This document shows, one piece after another, positions 35,990 to 44,575 of a stretch of DNA of 64,000 bases. Each line of letters begins with the position of its first letter. The stretch's first letter is position 1. Under the pieces are notes generated by a model. It was not told where the DNA came from. It saw only the letters and a list, made by a program, of their open reading frames with translations, and made no database searches. Source of the DNA: AP-15 sp963703745 (GTDB lineage: Bacteria; Pseudomonadota; Alphaproteobacteria; ATCC43930; CGMCC-115725); assembly GCA_963703745.1 (NCBI GenBank), contig CAVPFL010000004.1, forward strand, positions 1,426,001 through 1,490,000, read 5' to 3'. The translations under genes were made by a program, and so were the position numbers.

Positions 35990-36274
35990 CTACTTGATGA
36001 GCATCCCGAGCGGGGTGAGCGGACCAATGGGCATCAGTTCAAAGGTCAAAAGGTTCGCTTGGCCGAGCGGCAATGCTTTGAGCAACGCGTCGGCTTCCGC
36101 GACCGAGTCCACGGTCATCAAGAAAATGACGCCCGCGTTGTTATCGCGCAGCCAGAACTGCTCCATCTTCCCGTCCACGTAGAGTTTCAGGGTGGCAGGA
36201 ACTTCGTCGGGAAGGTACTTCTGCCGCTGCTCGGGAGTGAGCGGCTTAAGCGTGCCAATCGCCATGACTTTCAT
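35990..36274 (-). CDS. Muconolactone isomerase/YciI-like small protein
   Basis: This 94-residue protein has the ferredoxin-like fold of small dimeric alpha-beta proteins. Seen: MKVMAIGTLKPLTPEQRQKY, LYVDGKMEQFWLRDNNAGVI and LLKALPLGQANLLTFELMPI, a layout shared with muconolactone isomerase-like and YciI proteins. The ATG at 36274 is preceded by GGAG at 6 nt; an ATG two codons upstream is too close to it. The 395 bp upstream (36275-36670) hold no recognisable gene. Function unknown. Confidence 0.7.
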   Translation of the reverse strand: MKVMAIGTLKPLTPEQRQKYLPDEVPATLKLYVDGKMEQFWLRDNNAGVIFLMTVDSVAEADALLKALPLGQANLLTFELMPIGPLTPLGMLIK

Positions 36275-36670
36275 GCTCATCTCCAAGACTAAATTGCCGT
36301 GTTCCCCACCGCCGGTGGCGGTCACTCCCCGTGGACTTGCGTCAGTTCCTATTATTAAGATAGATTTCTATGAGGACAAAACCGGTAGAAGCCCGGCGGC
36401 GTCGCGGTTAGCGTTAGCCCCCGCTGGAATTGTCAGCCGATCGCGCGGTGACGGCGCCAGCCTATCCAGAAGTCCACTCGGTGATGGTAAAACAGCGCGC
36501 GCCCGGCCGCAAGCGGGTGGAGGATGGTGACACGTCGAGCGCTCGGCAGGCTGTCCCAAAGCGCAAGCGATTGTCGGCGGCGGGATCGCTGACCACATGT
36601 AGGTGGACGGTTTTGTCCGCATCGAGTTGAGGACCTTGCGCACCCACCTGACTTAACGAGGAGGAACGGA

Positions 36671-36973
36671 ATGGCCCGCCGCAGCCCACCCCGCAAAGTC
36701 ACCTATTTCGAACCGGTCCCGCCGCGCCTAGCGCGCAACACCGTCATCCAGTCGACGTTCGAAGTCGGCCGCCGCTTCCGCTGCACGATGCGCGTCGATT
36801 GTGCCCGGCTCGACCCCGGCGCGGTGATCCGGCCGGTAGCCGGCGAATGGCACCCGCGTATCCCCGAGCGCCTCGACGAAGAGGAGCTCGCGGACTGGCG
36901 CGCCGGCCGCAATGCGGTCTATCAGCTCGCCGCACTGACAATCGGCGCGCGCCTCACGGTCGCCGATGCATAA
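36671..36973 (+). CDS. Hypothetical protein
   Basis: This 100-residue basic protein is preceded by a strong ribosome-binding site (GAGGAGGA), which supports it being real. It has one motif-like stretch (TVIQSTFEVGRRFRCTMRVD) and an acidic helical segment (RLDEEELADWRAGRNAVYQLAAL). No signal peptide or membrane helix is present. I do not recognise the family. The following 250 bp (36974-37223) hold nothing recognisable. Confidence 0.6.
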   Translation: MARRSPPRKVTYFEPVPPRLARNTVIQSTFEVGRRFRCTMRVDCARLDPGAVIRPVAGEWHPRIPERLDEEELADWRAGRNAVYQLAALTIGARLTVADA

Positions 36974-37223
36974 GCCGTGCGTGCATGAAGGGATGATGCG
37001 TATGGACGCATGAGGTCAATCGCGACTCTGGCCGCGCGGCGAACCGCAGCGCCCGTCAACGGCGTCAAAGACGCATAAAATAGCCTTGCGGAAAATCGCC
37101 CCGCCAATAGGAGCGGCGGGTGCGCACGCCCTTTTGCCTTTGTAGCGATTTGCTTCTTTCGGTCTCGGCAAGCCGGTTGAGGGTCGATAGCCGCATCGTT
37201 ACTCTTGCCCGTACGCGCGGGAT

Positions 37224-37850
37224 TTACACGATACTATCGATTGCGCCCACGACATCGTTGATGAATGTCGTAACCTGCGAGACGTTGCTGCGGTCAATTA
37301 GCCATGGTGTCCGCGGAACCATCGGCTGCAAGTCCCCTTCGTGGACAATCTTGTTCCGCCGGTCAACGATGATTGCCAGGCGCTTTCGCAGGTCCGCTGA
37401 AACTGCTGTCACTGTTGCAGTAGTGGCCCCCAGCTTAAGCGCGATTTCGTTCCAGAGCGCGCACGGCGACACCATACGTATCCCATCGGCGATATCGTCG
37501 GGGTGTTGATACGTCACCCGGCTAAGCCGGGTGCGGACCTCCAGCTCGAATGCCGCGCTCCGGTCCGCCGGCGTCCCCGCAGCCTGTATCCGCATCAACG
37601 CTTCGCCGGAGACCTGAAATCGCGCGAAGCCCGGACAGATTGGCCGTGCGCCCGCGAATATCTCGACGAGGTTCTTCGTCACCAGTTCGTGCACGTACAG
37701 GTCCAACGCGCTGACCCGTGCGGCCCATTCCGCCCGGAGCAGCTCATCCGGCTGCAGCGCGGCCGTCGCGTTCGCCGTGACGTAGCCGTGCAGCGCCACG
37801 AACAGCTCGCTGCGCTGCCACACGTCGTCGAAATAAGTCTTTGGCGTCAT
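37224..37850 (-). CDS. RiboL-PSP-HEPN-like nuclease-fold protein
   Basis: This all-helical 208-residue protein carries the HEPN catalytic motif RxxxxH as RNKIVH (Arg165 to His170). An upstream SALDLYVHELV segment (Asp50, His54) is typical of the RiboL-PSP-HEPN subgroup, whose members are predicted RNases in toxin-antitoxin and defence loci. It starts 6 bp after the stop of the ParA-like gene, so the two form an operon. An RNase effector controlled by an ATPase is inferred, not shown. The remainder of the protein is not recognised. Confidence 0.75.
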   Translation of the reverse strand: MTPKTYFDDVWQRSELFVALHGYVTANATAALQPDELLRAEWAARVSALDLYVHELVTKNLVEIFAGARPICPGFARFQVSGEALMRIQAAGTPADRSAAFELEVRTRLSRVTYQHPDDIADGIRMVSPCALWNEIALKLGATTATVTAVSADLRKRLAIIVDRRNKIVHEGDLQPMVPRTPWLIDRSNVSQVTTFINDVVGAIDSIV

Positions 37851-37856
37851 GACCGC

Positions 37857-38894
37857 TCATGCCGTGAGGGCGATCACCCTTTCGGCACACTGGCGAAACG
37901 CTTGTTCAAAGACCGTCATGCTTTCTTTGGCCTGATCCCAGACGACGCCAAAGCCGACGATCTCCGGCATAAGGGCATAGACAGGGACCTGGTGCTCCTG
38001 CGACAGCGCGATGAGGCTGTTGAAGTCCGCCACTTCCATGATCGGCGTCCACGGGTCCAACCCGGACTTCGCCTTGTACTGCGCTGTGTTCAGCAGCTCC
38101 GCCTTCTCGAGGCTCGGCACCAGTTCGTTCTTCAGCCCGTCAACGAGCTGGTCAATCCAGTGCTGAAAGGCCGAGCTGGCCTTGCCGCTGCGCGGCCGGT
38201 ATTTCTGAATCACGGCGCCAATGAAGGTCGCCTTCGACTGTGGGAAGGGGTAATCGGCCGTCCGCAGCACATCGATGGAATAGGCCGTCTTTGCCCACGC
38301 CTTCCAGCGCGGCAGGGTCTTGGCCAGCGACGTGAGCGCCATCGAGGAGAAGTAATCCGGGTGCAGCGGTACGATGAAGTAATCTCCGGTCATCATAAGG
38401 TTCTGGTTCATCGGCCCGAGGCTGGGGCTCATATCGACGAAGACATATTCAGCGTTGTATTTCGAGGCCGTCGCATCGAGCAGGTACCGGACCGCCCCAG
38501 GCATGTTCCGAAGCGCGAGCAGCGACCCGCTCAGCTCCTGTGCGATGCCGAGCGTCGTCTCATATTCCGCCATACCGATGTGCCCCGGCAGGAGGAAGAT
38601 GTTACCGTTGCCCGGCACCTCCACGCACTCTGCGCCTACGATCTGCTTGGGCTTGGATTCGAATGCCGGCGACAGCGCGTCCTTGAGATTGTTCGGTGGG
38701 TCCGATCGGTACGAATCCTCCAGGTCGTCCACCCCTTTGTAGCCGAGGACCATACCGGTGAGATTGCACTGCGGGTCGAAATCCGCGATGAGGACGCGCT
38801 TGCCCATCAGTCCAAGCATCCAGCTCAGGTTGAAGACCGTCGTCGTCTTCGAGACGCCACCCTTGTGGTTGAACAGGTTGATTATCTTCGCCAA
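37857..38894 (-). CDS. ParA/MinD-like P-loop ATPase
   Basis: This ATPase of about 345 residues has the deviant Walker A HKGGVSKTTT close to its N-terminus (after AKIINLFN), Walker A' ADFDPQCNLTG and Walker B YVFVDMSPSLGPMNQ. The C-terminal two-thirds are longer and less conserved than in plasmid ParA. The start is uncertain: TTG at 38894 gives the usual N-terminus, and GTG at 38909 is possible. No ParB or centromere-like repeat accompanies it. Instead a HEPN nuclease gene follows after 6 bp, so a partition role is unlikely. Confidence 0.8.
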   Translation of the reverse strand: MAKIINLFNHKGGVSKTTTVFNLSWMLGLMGKRVLIADFDPQCNLTGMVLGYKGVDDLEDSYRSDPPNNLKDALSPAFESKPKQIVGAECVEVPGNGNIFLLPGHIGMAEYETTLGIAQELSGSLLALRNMPGAVRYLLDATASKYNAEYVFVDMSPSLGPMNQNLMMTGDYFIVPLHPDYFSSMALTSLAKTLPRWKAWAKTAYSIDVLRTADYPFPQSKATFIGAVIQKYRPRSGKASSAFQHWIDQLVDGLKNELVPSLEKAELLNTAQYKAKSGLDPWTPIMEVADFNSLIALSQEHQVPVYALMPEIVGFGVVWDQAKESMTVFEQAFRQCAERVIALTA

Positions 38895-38949
38895 GGCCCT
38901 GGGGCTCACTCGCTGGTGCGGGCCGCGGCCTCGCCCGCGGCGGTGCACC

Positions 38950-39249
38950 TTAACGCATTTCCCGGCCTTGACGGAGTCCCGTCACTTCCGACCTACGCGC
39001 TGCATTGAACCTCTTCGCACCCCGACGCAAGACCTGCTGACGCTCTCCTAGCCTTGGTCGCTTCGACGAAGCCAAGGTCATTTACGCCAAGGTCCATTTA
39101 CATGGCTAATGAGGTATTCCGGCTCGGCGACGGCCGAGCCGTCGCGATGTCATCAAGGACGATCTCGCCGAGCTGTGCAAATACGGCATCGATATCCGAT
39201 GAAAGTGATTGAGGGAGGTTTATGTGTGACAATGTCCTTTACCCATCAT
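38950..39249. other. Gene-free interval in accessory region
   Basis: There is no gene I can support. It contains a hairpin GGCTCGGC/GCCGAGCC (about 39120-39136) and a short open frame from ATG 39102 that does not look coding. The sequence DDLAELCKYGIDIR can be read at about 39153-39200 followed by a stop, possibly a remnant of a lost gene. Confidence 0.4.
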
Positions 39250-40035
39250 CTATGACAGTTCAAAAGAATCCTGCTCCATCTGTTTGATATCGTAATCCAT
39301 CTTCTCAGTATACCAAGCTTCGCTATCTCCGAAAGCGTTAATTAGCTCCCACATTCTATTGTAGGTACTTCCACTGAATCCGGTAAAACATGCAAGATAG
39401 AGGTCACCGTATCTTTTTTCTTTCCTAAGACTAACCCGCACAGAGGATTGCCGTCTTATAAAGTTGGCGGCATGCCGAAGGGTCCGCTCAGAGTGAAAAC
39501 CAAATACTGATACTCGGACTCGAGGAAGACTCTTTATCTGCGCTAGACTTGGAGCATCTAACTCATCGAGGCGGGAACGAGCAGCAGTATTCACCTTGGA
39601 ATCGGTTTCGCGTTCCAAGATTTCAGCAAGAACTGTGCGGTTTGTTAACTGCCATACAGCAGTCTCTCGTACCTGGAAGGCTTCATCAGTGCAGGCTACT
39701 GAGGCGAGAGTTCTTTGATCGCGTAGCCTCCATGTAGCAAATTCGCGAAGCTCTGCGTCGACGCCTGACGTTGCGACAACAGCAAATGCCGCCTGGGACG
39801 TGAGTTTGAGCGCCGCCGCTTCGCGAATGGCAGGAATGGAGTCTGCTCGTGCAATCTCGCCAAGCACGCTTTGATCGGTAAGCTTGTCTACCGCCGCAGC
39901 ACGCACTTCTGGTTTCTCGTCGTTCCGGGCGACAGTCGCGAGTGCACTCTGCTTGGTTAGCTTTTCGACCGCCGCCTTGCGAATTCCAGGGTCGGGATGC
40001 CTCCACCGCGGCCTGAATAGGTCGAGGAGTGTCAT
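39250..40035 (-). CDS. HEAT-like repeat protein with unknown C-terminal domain
   Basis: The N-terminal half of this 261-residue protein holds five repeats with an exact 26-residue period: the conserved Arg recurs at 19, 45, 71, 97 and 123 in units like VRAAAVDKLTDQSVLGEIA. They should stack as short HEAT/PBS-type helix pairs for protein binding. The C-terminal 95 residues are mixed alpha/beta (RVSVFGFHSERTLRHAANFI) and not recognised. It is AT-richer than neighbouring chromosome genes. It lies downstream of the integrase remnant on the same strand. Confidence 0.65.
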   Translation of the reverse strand: MTLLDLFRPRWRHPDPGIRKAAVEKLTKQSALATVARNDEKPEVRAAAVDKLTDQSVLGEIARADSIPAIREAAALKLTSQAAFAVVATSGVDAELREFATWRLRDQRTLASVACTDEAFQVRETAVWQLTNRTVLAEILERETDSKVNTAARSRLDELDAPSLAQIKSLPRVRVSVFGFHSERTLRHAANFIRRQSSVRVSLRKEKRYGDLYLACFTGFSGSTYNRMWELINAFGDSEAWYTEKMDYDIKQMEQDSFELS

Positions 40036-40089
40036 TTATCAAAGACCTTCTGCCTGGGTCGGAGACATGCGATCCGTCCCCGCAATGCT

Positions 40090-40782
40090 TTACGTCGCAA
40101 AGAAGCTTGCCGCTTTCTCCGGATTGTGGCCGCGTCGATCGTACAGCTTCGTCGTGCTCGGGTCACGATGCCCGGCGGCTTTCTGCACGTCCTCGAGCTG
40201 GGCGCCGTTCTCAAGCGTCGTGGTGATGAACGTCGCCCGCATCGAGTGCGCGGAGTAGCCGCGGTCGAGCCCGAGCTCGCCGGCGCATTTGCGCACCACG
40301 CGATCGATCGCGTCCGGGTCCATGCGCCGGCGTTCCTCCTGGCGCTTGCCGTTGTGTTTGAGCGGCCGGAACAGGGGGCCGTCGATGTCTGCGTCGTGGC
40401 CGGCGAGTTCAAGATAAGCGCGCAATCGCGCCGCCGTCTGCGGATTGATCGCCAGCGCGTCGCGGCGGCCGCCCTTGTGCGACACCCGCAATGAATCAAA
40501 GCCCCGGTTCTGGTGCAGGTCGCCGACGGTGAGGGCGGCGATCTCGGCGCGGCGGAGTCCGACCTGCAAGCCGACCGACAGGATCGCGCGATCGCGCAGG
40601 CCGGCGACTGTGTCCTCCGCCGGCGCGTCGAGCATCTTGCGCGCCTGGGCTTTCGAGAAGGCGAGCGTCGTTCCTTCATCGCGATTGATCGGCGGCCGTT
40701 CGACTTCGCCGACGGGGTTCTTCGCCGCGTGGTTGACGCATTCGGCTTCCCATGTCCCAATCAAAAGTCTCCTTGAGATCAC
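40090..40782 (-). pseudogene. Tyrosine recombinase, N-terminally truncated
   Basis: This 230-codon remnant of a XerC/phage-type integrase is intact in its catalytic domain: Arg in VGLRRAEIAAL (77/78), Lys103 (SHKGG), HSMRATF (His179, Arg182), GHRDP (His205) and the nucleophile Tyr214 (TKLYDR). The N-terminal core-binding domain of about 80-100 residues is missing. The frame begins at a GTG 7 bp from the stop of the upstream gene, so the truncation is a deletion. It is probably unable to recombine DNA by itself. Confidence 0.8.
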
Positions 40783-40788
40783 ATCGCG

Positions 40789-41385
40789 CTACTGGGCAGC
40801 AGAGCAATCGCCTGTACCAAGGATGTCGATCGAGACCCGGCCGGCAGAGACGTTCGTTCGACAGCCGGCGGGCGTATTATCAACGCTGACCCCGCGAACT
40901 GTTCCCTTTATTTTGGTTTGGAGGTGACCGTCGTCGGTGCGCTGGATTGAGATGAAATGGACCGATTGATCCGTCACGGCCCGACGCTGGGCGATGACGT
41001 AGCCTACGCCAAGCGATCCACCGGCCAAGGTCGTCGCAAGTGCAGCATAAAGTGCATATTCCGATAAATGCGTTGCATGCCTGCGCGCCGCCTCGAGGCG
41101 TGACGAGTCGCTATCCTGACCTTCGGCGAGCCGTTCAGCCCGGCGTGACAGGTTGTGGGCCATCGACACGGCGATCAACGCGAGCATGCCGCCTAACATC
41201 GCACACAGCAGAACAACGATGACGGCGAGGTTGAGCCACCAGGGGGCCGTCGCCGGATCGTATTTGCTCGCGAGGAACGCGAAGAATCCCGCGATCAGTA
41301 GGCCGCAGTAGACGATGATGTTGTTGCCAAGGGATGCAATCAGTGTCGCCTGTGCATTCCCGGGTACCCGCGGACCATCGGCCAT
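40789..41385 (-). CDS. Three-helix membrane protein of unknown function
   Basis: This 198-residue protein has TM segments at about 22-40, 50-77 and 110-132. A charged helix (about 78-109) lies between the second and third, and the ~65-residue C-terminal domain is soluble, with two cysteines. The layout resembles small pore or sensor proteins of some defence and toxin loci (for instance SLATT-type), but the sequence is not clearly of such a family. Its ATG is 2 bp after the stop of the upstream 213-codon gene, so they are tightly coupled. Confidence 0.6.
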   Translation of the reverse strand: MADGPRVPGNAQATLIASLGNNIIVYCGLLIAGFFAFLASKYDPATAPWWLNLAVIVVLLCAMLGGMLALIAVSMAHNLSRRAERLAEGQDSDSSRLEAARRHATHLSEYALYAALATTLAGGSLGVGYVIAQRRAVTDQSVHFISIQRTDDGHLQTKIKGTVRGVSVDNTPAGCRTNVSAGRVSIDILGTGDCSAAQ

Positions 41386-41387
41386 AT

Positions 41388-42029
41388 TCAGCAGTCGTCT
41401 ATGATGCTTGCGAAAATCTGATGTCCTCGCGGATCCTGCGTGCCGGAGCCGATGATCGACCTCAGCGTGCGTGGGTGATTGAGCACCGTGCCAAGTCGCT
41501 CCCGGGTCAGCCTGCCGCGGCCGTCGATCCGCTCGGAGGCGGCATCCTTGATCGGAGAACTGTAAATTGCCGGGAACAGGCTCTCGGCCGTAACGACGGT
41601 GTTGCGCGACAGCTCGTTGACGCGGATAACGATTAAGCGTCCGGCCATGGTCAGGAGGAATCCATCGCGCTCCAGGAATTCCTGTATTTCGAAATCTTCT
41701 CCAAATCCCACGCCCGACTGACGCCGGCGCAGCCGTTCGCAGTCAATCCAGGCTCCGGCGATTGCGTCGGCCTGCGCTCGCAGAAGGTTTCGGACTAGAC
41801 CTCTCGTCGGGTCGTCGGCGTAGTAGTCTCTGTCGAACGCATGCATCGCGCGCTCGAGCTCTGCCGCTGGTAAGCTCACAGGGGGGCCCTCCTGTCCGTG
41901 GTCGATTGCAAGTGCCGAAGCTTTCACTACTAGGCCGACATTCGCCAGATACCCGGCGGTTTCGACGGCAGGATCGCGCCTTTGATCGGCTTGGACAACG
42001 ACAAACCGGAGGCAGATGTTCGCCGACAT
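41388..42029 (-). CDS. Hypothetical protein coupled to the membrane protein gene
   Basis: This product of up to 213 residues is not recognised. It looks soluble and mostly helical, with a conserved-looking core (DRDYYADDPTRGLVRNLLRAQADAI and a later LTMAGRLIVIRVNELS). The start is uncertain: the frame is open upstream all the way into the resolvase 3' end (to about 42329), and ATG 42029 and an internal ATG near 41844 are both possible. It forms an operon with the downstream membrane protein. Confidence 0.5.
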   Translation of the reverse strand: MSANICLRFVVVQADQRRDPAVETAGYLANVGLVVKASALAIDHGQEGPPVSLPAAELERAMHAFDRDYYADDPTRGLVRNLLRAQADAIAGAWIDCERLRRRQSGVGFGEDFEIQEFLERDGFLLTMAGRLIVIRVNELSRNTVVTAESLFPAIYSSPIKDAASERIDGRGRLTRERLGTVLNHPRTLRSIIGSGTQDPRGHQIFASIIDDC

Positions 42030-42314
42030 CGTGTCGCTGATCGCCCAGCCGCGGGCGCCGCGCGCGCCCGTATGAGCGTCGCAGGGGTGTTGTGCGGCAA
42101 GAGGCGACAGGAAGGTATGCGTCGCGGCGGCCGTATCGGCCCAATTCGGCGTTTGTCGCCCTCGCCGTAGCCGCTGGCGAAAGGAGCTAAAAGCCGGCAG
42201 CGACCGCCGGTCGCGCTTGCTCCTGAGCCGTCGAGTTTTGCTTTGATCGGGGTTGGTGGCCTCCGCCTCCTGCGTCGCCGTGCGACCTGACGACGGTCGG
42301 CCCAGTCCGAGAGC

Positions 42315-42873
42315 GAGCCGCGAAATCGTGCTTTGCCGACGCCATAGCTGCGGGCGAGTTCAGCAAGGATCGCGCCCTCCGCTCGGCGTCGGCGGGCCTC
42401 GGCCTGCTGCGCTGCCGTCAATTTCGGCGGAGGACCCATGTGCTGACCGCGCTTTTGCGCCCGGCTACGGCCCTCGCCGGTGCGAGTTCGGATCAGGTCG
42501 CGCTCCACGTCAGCTAGGCCGCCGAGAACGGCAATCATCAAGCGTCCGGTGCTGGTGTCGGTGTCGGCGGCTGCTCGGCCAGTGATCGGAATTGCGCGTT
42601 GGCCTCCACGATCTGCTTGACGATGGCGAACAGGTCAAAGGTGCGGCGCGCGAGGCGGTCTATCCGCGTCACGATCGCCGTATCGCCGGGGGCAAGGTGT
42701 CTGAGCATGTCGAGAAGCTGGCGGCGGTCGGCGCGCGCGCCGGTCAACTTCTCGCGGTAAATCTTGGTGCATCCCGCGCCGCGTAGCTGCTCAAGCTGGG
42801 CATCGAGCGTCTGCCTGTAGATGCTGACGCGGGCATAGCCGAGGCGGCGGTTTTGCGGATGAGTTTCGGTCAT
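42315..42873 (-). pseudogene. Serine recombinase (resolvase/invertase), frameshifted
   Basis: This small resolvase would have about 185 residues. The N-terminal catalytic domain (GYARVSIYRQTLDAQLEQL, IVTRIDRLARRTFDLF) reads in one frame to about 42577. The next part (DTSTGRLMIAVLGGLADVERDLIR, followed by PPKLTAAQQAEARRR and ARSYGVGKA) is in a second frame. The end of the helix-turn-helix (ATISRL) is in a third, after about 42330. Each shift equals one lost base. The catalytic Ser is in ARVS. It is a decayed or mis-sequenced resolvase of the Tn3/Hin type. Confidence 0.8.
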
Positions 42874-42885
42874 ATCTTGCGGCAA

Positions 42886-43207
42886 GCGTAACCCCAGACC
42901 CCAAGAGTAAAGACCCGCTTACCCGCGGCTGGACGAAGGATGCGCATAGGGCTGATGGCCCCACTGGGCGCCAGGCCGAGCGGGCAATACAGCCGCCGAG
43001 GCGAGATTCCGCTGCAGACTCGCTAACCTGATCGGTGGCGCAACCATCTGCTGCCCGCTGGCGGCGATCCGGAGCGCAGGCCGCAACTCTGAGATTGTTG
43101 GGATAAGTCCCACTGTCACGCCCACTCCAATAGTGGGCACGATTTCAGTTGACCTAAAACCGAACCCGCATCTTAATCCCCCTACGGGATACCCGGGAGG
43201 TCGTCCG
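42886..43207. other. Intergenic interval with a hairpin upstream of the methyltransferase gene
   Basis: I see no gene. At 43120-43138 GCCCACT and AGTGGGC form a perfect 7-bp hairpin with a 5-base loop, about 70 bp before the next start codon. It may be a terminator or a regulatory structure for the methyltransferase operon. The long minus-strand open frame over 42919-43338 is a shadow. Confidence 0.4.
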
Positions 43208-44575
43208 ATGCGCGAGGCGTTGCTGCGCGACATCGCCGAATTCTGTCGTGGGGCCGGCATCGCGGAATCGACGTTCGGGCGGCTCGCCGTCAACGACGGA
43301 AAGCTGGTCGGGCGGCTGCGCCTCGGCGGCCGGGTCACGACCGATACCGTCGAACGCGTGCGCGCCTTTATCGCCCGCGAGCCTCACCCTCCTGTCAACG
43401 GTGTGCCCGTTGCCGTGCCGGTGCCGCTCTCGGCGCCCAACGTGGCGGCTGCCCACAATTTCCGCTTTTACGACAATCGTCAGAAATACCTGCTGTTTGT
43501 CACCACCTGCAGCGAGAAGCAGGTGATCGCCCAGCGCGTCGGCCTGGAGCTGGCCAACATCCATCCGCGCCCGCCGGCGTTGCGCGTGTTCGACGCCGGC
43601 ATGGGCGACGGCACGGTGCTGGCGCGGACGATGCGCGCGATGCACACCCGCTTCCCGACCATGCCGTTCTACATCGTCGGCAAGGAGCTGAGCGTCGAGG
43701 ACGTCCGGCTGGTGCTCGAAAAGATGCCCGACCGGCTCTACGAGCATCCCGCGATGGTCCTGGTCATCACCAACATGTTCTACTCCGAGGCGCCGTGGCT
43801 GAAGCCCAACTCGGTGACCTCGGCCACCAGCCTCGTCTGGCACGAGCTCTCGCTGACCGGCAACACGGCGCACGAATTCGAGGCGCAGATCACCGATCTG
43901 CAGCCCTTCCTCGCCGAGCACTGGGGCGCCCGCATCAGCCCCAGCACTGGCAATCCGGTCTATGAAAAGCCGGTCGTGCTGGTGATCTATCGGGACGACC
44001 ACAAGTTCCTGTTGGACCAGGTCCGCCCGCGCCGCGGCTTTACCAACGCCGAATACGATTTGGTGATCGCCTCGCAACCCTATCGCGCCCGCGCCCCGAT
44101 CGAGTTCAAGGCGAAGCGGGTCGTGGCCCCGCTGGCGCGCAGCTTGGCGCCGGGCGGGCGGTTGATCGCGATCCACTCACACGGTCACGACCCGGGGCTG
44201 GAGGTCATTCAAAAGGTCTGGCCCGGCGAGAACCCGTTCACCACCGATCGCCACGCCTTATTGCGCGCGACCAAGGCGGAGCTCGGCAGTGCCGGGCGCG
44301 AGCTCAATTTCGGCGCCTATGCCGAGTCACGCTCGCTGTTTCGCTACGACATGCACACCTTGCCCAGCGAGATCAGCGAGACGATCGGCACCTCGACCTT
44401 GTTCGCGGCCTGGAACGCCGCGGTCTATGTCGCGCAGGTCGAGGACGAGCGGCTGTCGGAGGCGATCAGCAGCGGCGCCTACCTCGAAGCCACCAGGGAG
44501 GTGCTGCGCGTCCATGGCGGGCTGTGGTTCTGGGACGAGTCCTACGTCATTTCGCGCAAGCGGGGGTTGGGCTGA
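43208..44575 (+). CDS. SAM-dependent methyltransferase-like protein
   Basis: This 455-residue protein has an N-terminal helical domain (EALLRDIAEFCRGAGIAESTF) that looks like a DNA-binding or adaptor segment, then a class I SAM-binding fold with VFDAGMGDGTVLARTMRAMH (about 127-146). A later strand is followed by LVIASQPYRARAPIEFKAKR. The substrate is unknown. The ATG at 43208 follows GGGAGG at 7 nt. Its TGA overlaps the ATG of the MTHFR-like gene by one base, so the two proteins probably act in one pathway, supplying or using methyl groups. Confidence 0.75.
   Translation: MREALLRDIAEFCRGAGIAESTFGRLAVNDGKLVGRLRLGGRVTTDTVERVRAFIAREPHPPVNGVPVAVPVPLSAPNVAAAHNFRFYDNRQKYLLFVTTCSEKQVIAQRVGLELANIHPRPPALRVFDAGMGDGTVLARTMRAMHTRFPTMPFYIVGKELSVEDVRLVLEKMPDRLYEHPAMVLVITNMFYSEAPWLKPNSVTSATSLVWHELSLTGNTAHEFEAQITDLQPFLAEHWGARISPSTGNPVYEKPVVLVIYRDDHKFLLDQVRPRRGFTNAEYDLVIASQPYRARAPIEFKAKRVVAPLARSLAPGGRLIAIHSHGHDPGLEVIQKVWPGENPFTTDRHALLRATKAELGSAGRELNFGAYAESRSLFRYDMHTLPSEISETIGTSTLFAAWNAAVYVAQVEDERLSEAISSGAYLEATREVLRVHGGLWFWDESYVISRKRGLG

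Noticed and set aside
37503..39008. Plus-strand open frame of 501 codons over the ParA-HEPN genes
   Set aside because: The opposite strand has Walker and RxxxxH motifs; the plus-strand product is Arg/His-rich as expected of a shadow.
42919..43338. Minus-strand open frame upstream of the methyltransferase gene
   Set aside because: It overlaps the conserved start of the plus-strand gene and is low in complexity.
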